From the NCBI RefSeq assembly GCF_000526795.1, contig NZ_JAGT01000001.1, positions 1,573,001 through 1,637,000 on the forward strand: a stretch of 64,000 nucleotides of DNA. The letters run 5' to 3'. The stretch's first letter is position 1, and every line of letters starts with the position of its first letter. This document shows positions 17,627 to 25,470 of the stretch, one piece after another. The notes under the pieces were generated by a model. That model was not told the DNA's origin, did no database searches, and worked only from the letters and a program-made list of their open reading frames with translations. Origin of the DNA: Ruminococcus flavefaciens AE3010 (GTDB lineage Bacteria; Bacillota; Clostridia; Oscillospirales; Ruminococcaceae). Position numbers and translations under genes: made by a program.

Positions 17627-17680
17627 GTTATATTTGGATACACTACACCCGTAGGTATAATGATTCAAATACAACGTCTT
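17622..17680. repeat. Large inverted repeat with T-runs on both strands
   Basis: Arms 17622-17636 and 17666-17680 pair over 14 of 15 bases with a 29-base loop. On the minus strand the right edge is followed by CTTTTTCTTATTT and on the plus strand by ATTTTT, so it could terminate in both directions. It lies in the leader between the 17699 promoter and the 16755-17426 gene. Confidence 0.55.
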
Positions 17681-17698
17681 ATTTTTGCCTGTGCTAAT

Positions 17699-17727
17699 AT
17701 CTTATCACACTTCAAAGCAGATGTCAA
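17699..17727 (-). promoter_or_regulatory. Promoter, minus strand
   Basis: TTGACA (17727-17722), 17-base spacer, TAAGAT (17704-17699). It drives a leader of about 265 bases before the ATG at 17426. Confidence 0.65.
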
Positions 17728-17777
17728 TATGATAAAATAATAATTATGAAATAACCAACAGCTGTTAGTATGCATAC

Positions 17778-17987
17778 TTATTGCTGCTTGGCTTCACACT
17801 CTTTTTTCAGGATAAGAGCAAGTACACCTGTCATAGCGATAAGAGATACAAAATCATTTGAAGATAAGCTGCAATATGTATCTGTGGGGCTGATGAAATC
17901 CATAATATAGTTATAAATAGCTGCGATAGCACTCATAACATATATAACCTTAAAAATTGTAAATACGATGATCTCTGACTTTTTCAT
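17778..17987 (-). CDS. Small two-helix membrane protein
   Basis: A 69-residue protein with AAAGGAAG before its ATG. Two hydrophobic helices (about 6-30 and 45-61) are joined by a short polar loop (SPTDTYCSLSSND), with a lysine-rich charged end (KKECEAKQQ). No family recognised. It stands alone, 212 bp downstream of the PhzF terminator. A TATAAT on the minus strand near 18056 is a possible -10 box but has no clear -35. Confidence 0.55.
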   Translation of the reverse strand: MKKSEIIVFTIFKVIYVMSAIAAIYNYIMDFISPTDTYCSLSSNDFVSLIAMTGVLALILKKECEAKQQ

Positions 17988-18159
17988 GATAAATACTTCC
18001 TTTCGGTATAAAAGATTTCGTGTATTCGGAGTATCTCCGTTTCCATGATCTTATTATACTTCATGAAAAGACATTTGTCCTGTGTTGAAACTTACGAAAC
18101 ATTACAGTTTTGAAATGTAACATTGATCTTCTAATAAATAATATATGTATAGAAAAAGC

Positions 18160-18188
18160 GAAAAATAGAACGCTGCCCGAAGGCAGCG
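18160..18188 (-). terminator. Terminator of the PhzF gene
   Basis: A 7-bp stem CGCTGCC/GGCAGCG with a TTCG-type tetraloop (minus strand), then TTCTATTTTTC. It begins 12 bp past the stop. Confidence 0.85.
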
Positions 18189-18200
18189 GTAATATATTAA

Positions 18201-18971
18201 TCACAAAATGTCACTAACGGAAAAGAGTGCAGCTTTACCAGAGATGATAACCATATCTCCCGCACACTCGCAGTAAAGGATACCTGTACGTTTGGAAGCT
18301 TGGAATGCCGTTATATTGGGCTTGTTCAGACGTTTGCACCAGTATGGAGCAATCATGCAGTGAGTTGAACCGGTCACTGGATCTTCATTCATACCATACT
18401 TGGGAGCGAATATTCTGGATATACAGTCGTATTCGGAACCTTTTGCAGTAACAGCAACACAAGCTCCGTCCAGTTTGGAGATAAGCTCCATATCCGGTTG
18501 TAAGTCTCGTACTTCGTCTTCATTCCTGAGAATGAACAGTATATCTCGGTCCTTGTATGCAGCAAGAGGTATAGTACCGAGAGCTTCGATCATGGTATCA
18601 GTTATCTCTATATGTTCCAGTTTATAAGCCGGAAACTCCATTCTTATCATATCATCAGACCTGCATACGGTAAACTCACCGATCTGGCCGTAGAAGTTGA
18701 GTGTATCAGAATCCTGCTCCTGATAATTGAAGAGGACAAAAGCAGTAGCAAGAGTAGCATGTCCGCAGAAGTCTATTTCGCTTTTAGAAGTGAACCAGCG
18801 GATATGATACCGATTATTCTCTTTTATTACAAACGCTGTTTCGGATAGGTTATTCTCAGCAGCTATACTCTGCATGATTTCTTCACTTGGGAAGTTATCA
18901 AGTACGCATACAGCAGCAGGATTTCCCGAGAATATTTTATCCGTGAATGCATCAACGATGTATTGTTTCAT
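18201..18971 (-). CDS. PhzF-family isomerase/epimerase
   Basis: A 256-residue protein. ATG at 18971 follows AGGAGG; an earlier in-frame start lacks a site. It has the PhzF hallmarks: MKQYIVDAFTDKIFSGNPAAVC at the start, ENNLSETAF with the catalytic Glu, EIDFCGHATLATA, and ARIF-type EDPVTGSTHC in the second half. The family comprises two-domain diaminopimelate-epimerase-like enzymes; members outside phenazine pathways have mostly unknown substrates. No phenazine genes are near. It is preceded by the 19039 gene by 67 bp on the same strand, probably one transcript. Confidence 0.9.
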   Translation of the reverse strand: MKQYIVDAFTDKIFSGNPAAVCVLDNFPSEEIMQSIAAENNLSETAFVIKENNRYHIRWFTSKSEIDFCGHATLATAFVLFNYQEQDSDTLNFYGQIGEFTVCRSDDMIRMEFPAYKLEHIEITDTMIEALGTIPLAAYKDRDILFILRNEDEVRDLQPDMELISKLDGACVAVTAKGSEYDCISRIFAPKYGMNEDPVTGSTHCMIAPYWCKRLNKPNITAFQASKRTGILYCECAGDMVIISGKAALFSVSDIL

Positions 18972-19038
18972 GTACTCCTCCTCAACCTTCACGCCTGCGA
19001 TTATAATTGATATCAGACATGTTTTTGTCTCGGTATTC

Positions 19039-19392
19039 TTAATATCCAAACTGATCCTGTATCCAGTGATATCCAGGATGGCGCAAACCTGTTTCACAAA
19101 AATACAGAACAATATCTTTCAAAACATTCCTGTCATAACACATCATACGTTCTTCCGGACATACGTTGATTATCAAAGGAACACTATCTGTATTTCCGCT
19201 ACCGTTGTCAAAATAGTATACTTCTTCGTCACCGTTGAGCCATCCAATAAAGGCGTTTCTATCAGGTGAAAATTCAACTTCCAAACAATAATCCTCTATT
19301 TCACAGGAAAAATGATTTTCATGAAGAAAAGCAATGATATCATCTTCTTTTGATATCCTATGGCCATTGATAGTCAGCTTGTTATTGATCAT
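19039..19392 (-). CDS. Hypothetical 117-residue protein
   Basis: A soluble protein (MINNKLTINGHRISKEDDI...HPGYHWIQDQFGY) behind a GAGGTGG site and a TTGACA-N17-TATTAT promoter. Its beta-rich middle (LEVEFSPDRNAFIGWLNGDEEVYYFDNG) and size are reminiscent of small immunity-type proteins, but I do not recognise a family and no toxin is adjacent. Likely the first gene of a two-gene unit with PhzF. Confidence 0.6.
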   Translation of the reverse strand: MINNKLTINGHRISKEDDIIAFLHENHFSCEIEDYCLEVEFSPDRNAFIGWLNGDEEVYYFDNGSGNTDSVPLIINVCPEERMMCYDRNVLKDIVLYFCETGLRHPGYHWIQDQFGY

Positions 19393-19439
19393 GTTCTATA
19401 CCACCTCACTGGTGAATTATTAGTCGGTAGCTTACGAGT

Positions 19440-19468
19440 ATAATAGCACATCACAGCATAAGTGTCAA
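19440..19468 (-). promoter_or_regulatory. Promoter of the 19039-PhzF unit
   Basis: TTGACA (19468-19463), 17-base spacer, TATTAT (19445-19440), 48 bp before the ATG. Confidence 0.75.
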
Positions 19469-19521
19469 GTATTCGAGAAAAAATGTTGCAGTAGTTAATT
19501 ATAACATAGTAAAGAACAGCT

Positions 19522-19543
19522 CTTCCGGCACAAAGGCCGGAAG
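19522..19543 (-). terminator. Hairpin downstream of the relaxase gene
   Basis: An 8-bp perfect stem CTTCCGGC/GCCGGAAG with a 6-base loop, 70 bp after the relaxase stop on the minus strand. The tail is only partly T-rich. Confidence 0.5.
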
Positions 19544-19612
19544 TTAAGTATATAATACAAGCTGTACTTTTGGGTGGGGCAATAATTATATATATCTATT
19601 TCAGTTTAAGAA

Positions 19613-20146
19613 TCAATCCTCATAGTCATGAGGAACGAATACCTTAGGAATTTCAACCTCTGTTCCATCCTCTTTTCTGATAATAAGTTTGGTAGGTTGA
19701 CCGGTTACATCAGCCATATTCTGAGCCAATGCAAAATTGGTGCTATTATCAGCGTACAACATTGAGCCATCGTTTATGTTTGTAGGACTCACTGCTGTAT
19801 GGTTATGATACCAATTCCACTCTCTGTCCTTGTAGTGAGTACCGGTTGCAGCAAGATGAGAATCGGTGATATCTTTAAATATTTCTTTTGTGAGTTCCAT
19901 TGCTTTCTCAGCAGTTGGAGCTGTTTCGCCTGTGAACGCTGTCATGTAGTGAAACACAGGCGTTTTGTCTTGGTTGTCCCAGAACTTAGCAACGGACTGG
20001 AACTGGCGCATGGCTTCTTTAGAATCATTAGGATTGATTCCGAAGCCTTCTTTCAGCACCTGATCCTTTCCAATCGGGTAATTTACGACGTTTTTCAAGC
20101 ATTTATCGTCGCCATTAGTGTGCTTTATCACTTTAATATATTCCAT
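19613..20146 (-). CDS. Short relaxase/mobilisation nuclease domain protein
   Basis: A 177-residue protein covering roughly the N-terminal catalytic region of VirD2/MobA-type relaxases (PF03432-like). It opens MEYIKVIKHTNGDDKCLKNVVNYP, has a VFHYMTAFTGETAPTAEKAMELTKEI segment, and a His cluster THYKDREWNWYHNHTAV, matching the metal-binding HxxxxHxH strand. The stop is natural, with no decayed continuation seen. Typical relaxases exceed 300 residues, so this is either a minimal domain or a truncated form. Its start overlaps the end of the 20128 gene, which encodes the likely accessory protein. Confidence 0.7.
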   Translation of the reverse strand: MEYIKVIKHTNGDDKCLKNVVNYPIGKDQVLKEGFGINPNDSKEAMRQFQSVAKFWDNQDKTPVFHYMTAFTGETAPTAEKAMELTKEIFKDITDSHLAATGTHYKDREWNWYHNHTAVSPTNINDGSMLYADNSTNFALAQNMADVTGQPTKLIIRKEDGTEVEIPKVFVPHDYED

Positions 20147-20430
20147 AGTTTTCTGACCTCCTCGTATACTTCTAATGCCTCTTGTGGCATATTGGGTTTA
20201 AGATCCTCATACTTCTTGTTCTTAGCATTCTCCAGATCATACATCAAAGCTGGTGTAAGTGGGATTGGATAATGCTTGAGTCTGTATCTTGTTTCTTCTG
20301 AAAAGGAAATACCCTTATCCTTAGCATTCTTATCAAGCTCATTATACAAAGACTGTGGTACTTTCACCGGTAAAGGTACCATGGGATCCTTTGGTGCTTT
20401 ATTATTGTTTTTTTCATTATGATCTGACAT
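20128..20430 (-). CDS. MobC-like mobilisation accessory protein
   Basis: A 100-residue protein. ATG 20430 was chosen for the AGGAGTG site before it; an earlier in-frame start is unsupported. The middle (PLPVKVPQSLYNELDKNAKDKGISFSEETRYRL) fits a ribbon-helix-helix DNA-binding fold, typical of MobC/relaxosome accessory proteins that bind oriT. It overlaps the relaxase start by 19 bp, so translation is coupled. Confidence 0.65.
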   Translation of the reverse strand: MSDHNEKNNNKAPKDPMVPLPVKVPQSLYNELDKNAKDKGISFSEETRYRLKHYPIPLTPALMYDLENAKNKKYEDLKPNMPQEALEVYEEVRKLWNILK

Positions 20431-20454
20431 ATAGATCACTCCTAACATATTATT

Positions 20455-20566
20455 AATTCCGTAGATGTTGTTTCTATACTCTCGGACTATACCCATTAGG
20501 AATACATCTTAATATTAAATATATTAATTACAGGATATAAGTATAGAATAAACGTAATACGGAATT
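20455..20566. other. Distant 9-bp inverted repeat upstream of the mobilisation genes
   Basis: AATTCCGTA (20455-20463) and its reverse complement (20558-20566) are 94 bp apart. The region lies directly upstream of mobC and so could include oriT, but no nic-site consensus is recognisable. Confidence 0.25.
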
Positions 20567-20610
20567 TACATAGTAGTACAAATTTCGGAATAAAAATACT
20601 CAGTCTATTT

Positions 20611-20639
20611 TTGCATTTTCCTTTGGAGTATGATATAAT
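20611..20639 (+). promoter_or_regulatory. Promoter of the HAD phosphatase gene
   Basis: TTGCAT (20611-20616), 17-base spacer, TATAAT (20634-20639), 30 bp before the TTG start. Confidence 0.7.
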
Positions 20640-20669
20640 GAACTCAATAGATTCTGGAGGAAGAATACT

Positions 20670-21266
20670 TTGAAAGTCTTTGATTTTGATAATACCCTAT
20701 ATCACGGAGAGAGTGCAGTTGATCTTGCCTTATACATGATAAAGAACAACAGGAAGATCATTCTTTACCTGCCTAAGATCTTCATAAACCTGATAAAGTA
20801 CAAACTATGTCTGGTTAATAAGAGAAAGATCGTTGCTGCTATCAATGACTTCCTGAATAATGTTATCCGCAGCAAGGAAGAACTATACGGTGCTGTAGAA
20901 GGCTTCTGGTAGAAGAACAGATACAAACTGGACAGGAAGATGCTCAGCAAAATAAATAGCGAAGATGTAATTATAACAGCAGGACCTGACTTCCTGATAA
21001 ACGGTATACGAGATCTTATCAATACCGACCATATCATTAGCAGCAGGCTTGATACCGACAAGATGAAAGTTGCGTATCTTAATTTCGGGGAGAACAAAGT
21101 TAAAGGATATATGGCTTTATATGGAGATAAACGTATAGATTATTTCTTTACCGATTCATATAACGATAAGGCACTCATGGATATATCTGAAAGAGTGTAT
21201 ATCGTAAAAAAAAGGCAGACTCAGCAGAATAAAATAGCGAGTCTGCGCAAGAGAATATATAGATAA
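20670..21266 (+). pseudogene. HAD-IB type phosphatase, interrupted by an in-frame TAG
   Basis: TTG start after GGAGG encodes KVFDFDNTLYHGES, the DxDxT motif I of HAD hydrolases. After 81 codons ending EGFW comes TAG at 20910-20912; the same frame continues KNRYKLDRKML... to 21266, giving 198 codons in all. The distal part has the SSRLDT segment and FTDSYNDKALMDISE, a plausible motif III/IV. Such enzymes dephosphorylate phosphoserine or small phospho-metabolites; the substrate is unknown. The stop sits where lysine is plausible. Promoter, start signal and terminator are intact, so inactivation looks recent or the stop is an error. Confidence 0.85.
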
Positions 21267-21290
21267 AGGCGGCTTTCGAGCCGCCTATTT
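21267..21290 (+). terminator. Terminator of the HAD gene
   Basis: An 8-bp stem AGGCGGCT/AGCCGCCT closed by a TTCG tetraloop, then ATTTT. It may serve the convergent esterase gene too. Confidence 0.8.
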
Positions 21291-21301
21291 TAATGTGGAA
21301 T

Positions 21302-22453
21302 TCATGTTATATCATTCGGTAGGAAGTTCTGTTTTAGGTAATCCGTCATCATACCTCGGATATAATTGGTATGAAAACAGCCCTCATATATTTTCAGCTC
21401 CACATTGGCGCCGTGAGCTTTGAGCCTTTCATAGAGCGCTTTCGAGCCCTCTACCATATCATCGCCGTCACCGCAGTCTACTTCGATATCTTCTTTTTCG
21501 CCCACGCATATGAACACGTTCTTATCCATAGTTTCGTTGCGGTCAAAATAGTCGAATTCTCTTTGAAATGCATAAGGATCTTTGATAATGCTCAGATCAA
21601 TATCGCCCTTATATGGATTATCATCATAATAAGAATCGCTAAACGCCGGACTTCCTATTATGTAGTTCTTAAAGGGCTGATACTCATATTTATCGGAATT
21701 GCAGAGGGCGTAGTCTGCAAACGGGCCTCCGCTGGAGTGCCCGAATAAAACAGAGCGCGATTCGTCAATTTTGTAATTGAGAGAAATAGTTTTCATCAGG
21801 TCGTCTGTGATAAAATCAAGGAACTCTTTCTGGTGCAGGGTGAATTTATCAACGCGCGTTTCGTTTGCGTTGCCGTCTATACTGTATTCATATCCGTGAG
21901 TAACGAATATAACCGGAGAAGCTTCACCCTCATTTATCATGTTCCACATTATAGGGATAAGTTCCATCCAGTATATCTCATCTGTAATAAAGAATACGGG
22001 ATATTCCTTGTTCTCGTCGTAATTCGGCGGTGTGATTATATGTACAAGGAACGGCGTGTCCAGCTGTTCGTCATAAATTGCAAGTTCATGAAAGCTGTCC
22101 TGTATTTTTCTTACACTTACTAATTCGTCTGGGTCAAGGCAATAACGGTTTCTGCCGAATTTACCGAGACTGAAACACTTTTCGGGATCAAGGAGCGTGA
22201 ATTCGCGGAAGCTTGACCGCTCCTTTTCCTTGTCGGTCATATTATCCGAGCAGATAAGCCCGTCATAGTATTCAACTGTGGGCTTGGTCGCCTTTTCGGT
22301 AGTGGGTTCGGTCACGGCTTCTGTTGTGGTCTCGGAAGCTGCTGCTTCGGTAGTTGTCTGTTCTGTGAGTGCAGGGGCAGGTTCACTTTTGCTACATGAA
22401 GCGAAAGATACAGTAAGTAAGCTGCCGAGAATAAGTGCTGTGAATTTTTTCAT
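21302..22453 (-). CDS. Lipoprotein esterase (enterochelin-esterase-like), copy 1
   Basis: A 383-residue protein. Lipoprotein signal peptide ends in SFASC. A Thr/Glu-rich linker (about 28-55) precedes an alpha/beta-hydrolase of the esterase D / Fes-like family (PF00756): HIITPPNYDENKEYPVFF, VIFVTHG, nucleophile motif GHSSGG, and a C-terminal EGCFHTNY with the likely catalytic His. This family cleaves acyl or feruloyl esters; carbohydrate ester removal at the cell surface is plausible in a plant-fibre degrader. It lies 22 bp after its paralogue at 22476, in the same transcript. Confidence 0.8.
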   Translation of the reverse strand: MKKFTALILGSLLTVSFASCSKSEPAPALTEQTTTEAAASETTTEAVTEPTTEKATKPTVEYYDGLICSDNMTDKEKERSSFREFTLLDPEKCFSLGKFGRNRYCLDPDELVSVRKIQDSFHELAIYDEQLDTPFLVHIITPPNYDENKEYPVFFITDEIYWMELIPIMWNMINEGEASPVIFVTHGYEYSIDGNANETRVDKFTLHQKEFLDFITDDLMKTISLNYKIDESRSVLFGHSSGGPFADYALCNSDKYEYQPFKNYIIGSPAFSDSYYDDNPYKGDIDLSIIKDPYAFQREFDYFDRNETMDKNVFICVGEKEDIEVDCGDGDDMVEGSKALYERLKAHGANVELKIYEGCFHTNYIRGMMTDYLKQNFLPNDIT

Positions 22454-22475
22454 TTTATTGGTTTCTCCTTTATAT

Positions 22476-23621
22476 TTATGCTTCGGGCGGAAAGTTCTGC
22501 TTTAGATAGTCCTTCAGCATATCTTCCACATAATTGGTGTGATAGCCATCTTCATAGATTATAAGCTCCGTATTAACGCCACGAGCATTCAGCCTTTCGT
22601 ACAGAGACTTTGATTCCTCTGGGATAGTTGCTAGCTCTGGGGCATTGAATTTGTATATTTCCTTTTCACCAGCACATATGAACACTTTTTTGTCCATAGA
22701 CTCGTTTCGTTCAAAATAGTCAAATTCTCTTTCATAAGCATGAGGGTCCGAAATGTTTTCTATATCGTATACATTTATGTCATAATGATACGTCCATACC
22801 GCCGGACTTGCGATTATGTAATTTGCAAAGGGTTGATACTCATACTTATCTGAATTGCATAGTGCATAATCAGCAAAAAGACCGCCAAGAGAATGGCCAA
22901 AGAAAACACTTCTGCCATTGTCTGTTTTGTAATTCAAGGATATAACACTCATAAGGTTGTCAGTTATGAAATCAAGGAGCTTTTTCTGATTTACAGCGAA
23001 CTCTTTAAATCGCTCAGGATCACTTTCACCGTTTGAATCATAATCATGGCCGAGAGTAACGAATATAACAGGAGCGGCTTCGCCTTTGCTGATAAGCTGC
23101 CACATATCAGGTACATTTATCAGCCAATACTGTGCGTCGGTGATCAAAAAAACTGGGTATTCACGATCCTCATCGTAATTTGGCGGTAGTATTATATGGA
23201 CAAGAAAATTTATGTCCAGTTCCTCGTCGTATAATCTAAGCTCACGAAAGCTGTTCTCAATTTCCTTTATATTTTTGAATTCTTTAGATGCTGTACCACG
23301 AGGAATATTGTATGTACTGCGATAGCCTCCTATGTTGAAGGCTTTTTCGGGATAGATCAGCGTAAATTCGCGGAAGCTTGACTTTTCCTTTTCCTTATCA
23401 GTCATATTATCCGAGCATATAAGTCCGTCGTAGTACTCAACTGTGGGCTTTGTTGCATTTTCTGTAGTAGGTTCTGTTTGGGGTATATTCTCTGATGTTG
23501 TCGTATTTGTAGTCTCTGCTTCCGTTGGCATAACAGGCTCTGAGTTCCGGCTTTTCCCAGCGCAGGAAACTGTTGATACAATTAATGTCAAGGACAGTAG
23601 CAGTGTAAGTGCTTTCTTCAT
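22476..23621 (-). CDS. Lipoprotein esterase (enterochelin-esterase-like), copy 2
   Basis: A 381-residue paralogue of the 21302 gene. Lipobox VSTVSC, Thr-rich linker, then the same segment TKPTVEYYDGLICSDNMT found in copy 1, and nucleophile motif GHSLGG, EDGYHTNY near the end. The two differ mainly in the substrate-pocket region (after 170) and around residues 70-110. This is a recent tandem duplication. AAAGGAG precedes ATG and a TTGCAA-N17-TATAAT promoter lies upstream, so this copy is transcribed first. Confidence 0.8.
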   Translation of the reverse strand: MKKALTLLLSLTLIVSTVSCAGKSRNSEPVMPTEAETTNTTTSENIPQTEPTTENATKPTVEYYDGLICSDNMTDKEKEKSSFREFTLIYPEKAFNIGGYRSTYNIPRGTASKEFKNIKEIENSFRELRLYDEELDINFLVHIILPPNYDEDREYPVFLITDAQYWLINVPDMWQLISKGEAAPVIFVTLGHDYDSNGESDPERFKEFAVNQKKLLDFITDNLMSVISLNYKTDNGRSVFFGHSLGGLFADYALCNSDKYEYQPFANYIIASPAVWTYHYDINVYDIENISDPHAYEREFDYFERNESMDKKVFICAGEKEIYKFNAPELATIPEESKSLYERLNARGVNTELIIYEDGYHTNYVEDMLKDYLKQNFPPEA

Positions 23622-23705
23622 AGTTTACTCCTTTCAAAGAGTGAAAAGTATTCGATATATAATGCTAAGATTCAAGCCGTTTCTAATAGTTAATGCATAT
23701 CATTG

Positions 23706-23734
23706 ATTATACCATATTTAAGCTTCAATTGCAA
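23706..23734 (-). promoter_or_regulatory. Promoter of the tandem esterases
   Basis: TTGCAA (23734-23729), 17-base spacer, TATAAT (23711-23706), 84 bp before the first ATG. Confidence 0.65.
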
Positions 23735-23835
23735 CCTTAGGTTCTCTATTATTCTTGATAACGAAATATATATTGTTTCTATGGTAGTAATTATTATCAC
23801 CACCATATCACTATTTTCAAGAAAGGAGAGTAACC

Positions 23836-24120
23836 ATGTTCGATAATGAACGCTATCTTACGTGCGGAGTTGATAGCACTATCCCACTCGATTTACAGTT
23901 GTTCCTATGGGGCTGTGTTGACAACATGCCTGCTCCAAAGGACTATCTTCAGGTCTTCAAACTAAGTGCGTCAGGTCCTATGCAGGCTATAACCCACAGC
24001 TCGGAAGAACCAGAATTCAAAAGGGTGCATCTATTACCGTCGGATTCACCTATAACCAACAAGCTGTACATAATCGATGACGGTTCCCATAGCACTATGT
24101 TATTAGCAGAGGAATATTAA
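23836..24120 (+). CDS. DUF960-family protein
   Basis: A 94-residue protein: MFDNERYLTCGVDSTIPLDLQLFLW, then DYLQVFKL, and THSSEEPEFKR. These match the DUF960 pattern (RYxTxGV...LQxxLW...DYLQVFxL...EQPEY). Function unknown; members are common on plasmids and conjugative elements of Firmicutes. It opens a plus-strand series with the amidoligase and glutamine amidotransferase genes. AGGAG precedes ATG. Confidence 0.8.
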   Translation: MFDNERYLTCGVDSTIPLDLQLFLWGCVDNMPAPKDYLQVFKLSASGPMQAITHSSEEPEFKRVHLLPSDSPITNKLYIIDDGSHSTMLLAEEY

Positions 24121-24128
24121 AAAGTAAT

Positions 24129-24148
24129 GCCAGGCCTTCGGGCCTGGC
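24129..24148 (+). terminator. Hairpin between DUF960 and amidoligase genes
   Basis: An 8-bp stem GCCAGGCC/GGCCTGGC with a TTCG loop, then a T-rich tail. It may partly terminate transcription, reducing expression of the genes after it. Confidence 0.6.
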
Positions 24149-24177
24149 TATTGTTGTTTTTACGGAGGTAAATCAAA

Positions 24178-25290
24178 ATGGAAGATAATAACAGAGAAGT
24201 TTTATACTGCTCCCACTGCGGAGCAGTAATAGGCGAAGATGAGGATTATGAGACTATCGACGGGGATATAGTATGCACAGACTGCGTAGAACAGCATACT
24301 ACTACCTGTGACAGGTGTGGGGCTACCATCTGGATTGATGATAGCTACGGCGATGAATGCAGCAATCTTTGCCGTTACTGCTATGAGAATCACTACACTC
24401 GCTGCTCCTGCTGTGATGCTCTTTTACGCGAAGATGATGCTTATCATCTTGACGGTTATATCTATTGTCGTGACTGCTACGACGACGAAGTAGATAAAAA
24501 TAGAAGCATCCATGAATATGGGTTCAAGCCTGAACCAATATTCTACGGAGATGATTCGAACCGATTTTTCGGCGTAGAGCTTGAGATAGACGGTGCGGGC
24601 AAGGATAGGGATAATGCCGATGAGATACTGACAATCGCTAATAAGGACGGAGAACACATCTACATCAAGGGCGATGGCAGCCTTGACGACGGCATGGAGA
24701 TAGTCACTCATCCTATGACATTGAATTACCATAAGAGCTTTTGCTGGCAGGAGATCATGACCAAGGCAATCAGTATGGGCTACAGGAGCCATCAGACCTC
24801 GACCTGTGGTCTGCATATCCATGTCAACCGCAGCTGCCTCGGTGAAACAACTGATGAACAGGAATTAGTGATATCTCACATACTGTTTTTCGTTGAGAAG
24901 CACTGGGCGGAGATGCTGAAATTCAGCCGTAGAAGCGAGTATTCGATGAGTAGGTGGGCAGCACGCTACGGCTTTGAAAAGACAGGACGTGAAATATTGG
25001 ATAAAGCTAAGAAAGGAAACAACGGCAGATATGCAGCTGTGAACCTCATGAACTGGGCAACCATAGAGTTCAGGCTTTTCCGTGGTACACTCAAATACAA
25101 TACGCTGATTGCGGCTTTGGAGTTAGTAAACGCAATATGTGACCTTGCTATCAGTCTTTCAGATGAAGGTATAGCAAATATGTCGTGGAGTGAGTTCGTA
25201 GATACGATAAATGAACCTGAGCTTATACAGTACCTGAAAGAACGCAGGCTCTACATAAATGAAGAAATCGAAATACAGGAGGAAGTATAA
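24178..25290 (+). CDS. Amidoligase-family enzyme with N-terminal zinc-ribbon region
   Basis: A 370-residue protein. Residues 1-105 hold about ten Cys-x2-Cys pairs (YCSHCG, CTDC, CDRCG, CRYC, CSCC, CRDC), a LIM-like or treble-clef zinc-binding region. The rest matches Amidoligase_2 (PF12224), a glutamine-synthetase-fold ATP-dependent peptide ligase: FFGVELEID, GDGSLDDGMEIVTHPMT, STCGLHIHVNRSC, and AAVNLMNWATIEFRLFRGT. Iyer and colleagues predicted such enzymes to form amide bonds in peptide modification, often next to class II glutamine amidotransferases, as here. The stop overlaps the next ATG (TAATG). Confidence 0.85.
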   Translation: MEDNNREVLYCSHCGAVIGEDEDYETIDGDIVCTDCVEQHTTTCDRCGATIWIDDSYGDECSNLCRYCYENHYTRCSCCDALLREDDAYHLDGYIYCRDCYDDEVDKNRSIHEYGFKPEPIFYGDDSNRFFGVELEIDGAGKDRDNADEILTIANKDGEHIYIKGDGSLDDGMEIVTHPMTLNYHKSFCWQEIMTKAISMGYRSHQTSTCGLHIHVNRSCLGETTDEQELVISHILFFVEKHWAEMLKFSRRSEYSMSRWAARYGFEKTGREILDKAKKGNNGRYAAVNLMNWATIEFRLFRGTLKYNTLIAALELVNAICDLAISLSDEGIANMSWSEFVDTINEPELIQYLKERRLYINEEIEIQEEV

Positions 25291-25469
25291 TGAAACCTAT
25301 AGAAATAATAAAAAAGATACCAACAGGAGGACCTGCTGGAGAAATCATTAAGCTTGTTGCACTTTTCACAGCTACATTGCTGCTCGATCGAGTTGGCGAA
25401 ATCTTAGAGGATTCCCTCAACCAGAAGAATATACAGCATATTGACGTAAATTATAAGGAGGGCGAATAA
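25290..25469 (+). CDS. Small protein (59 residues) in the amidoligase operon
   Basis: ATG overlaps the amidoligase stop and follows AGGAGG. The protein has a mildly hydrophobic helix (EIIKLVALFTATLLLDRVGEI) and a polar end (NIQHIDVNYKEGE). The next gene starts 1 bp after its stop. Its tight packing makes it a real gene. It could be a membrane-associated adaptor or a substrate of the amidoligase; neither is shown. Confidence 0.65.
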   Translation: MKPIEIIKKIPTGGPAGEIIKLVALFTATLLLDRVGEILEDSLNQKNIQHIDVNYKEGE

Positions 25470-25470
25470 G

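Noticed and set aside
20455..20566. Full oriT assignment upstream of mobC
   Set aside because: Only a 9-bp distant inverted repeat was found and no nic consensus, so it is listed only as a weak site.
5613..21266. Reassigned stop codons as an explanation for three in-frame stops
   Set aside because: Other intact genes end with TAG (46431, 16577) and TGA (4288, 47682), so the standard code applies.
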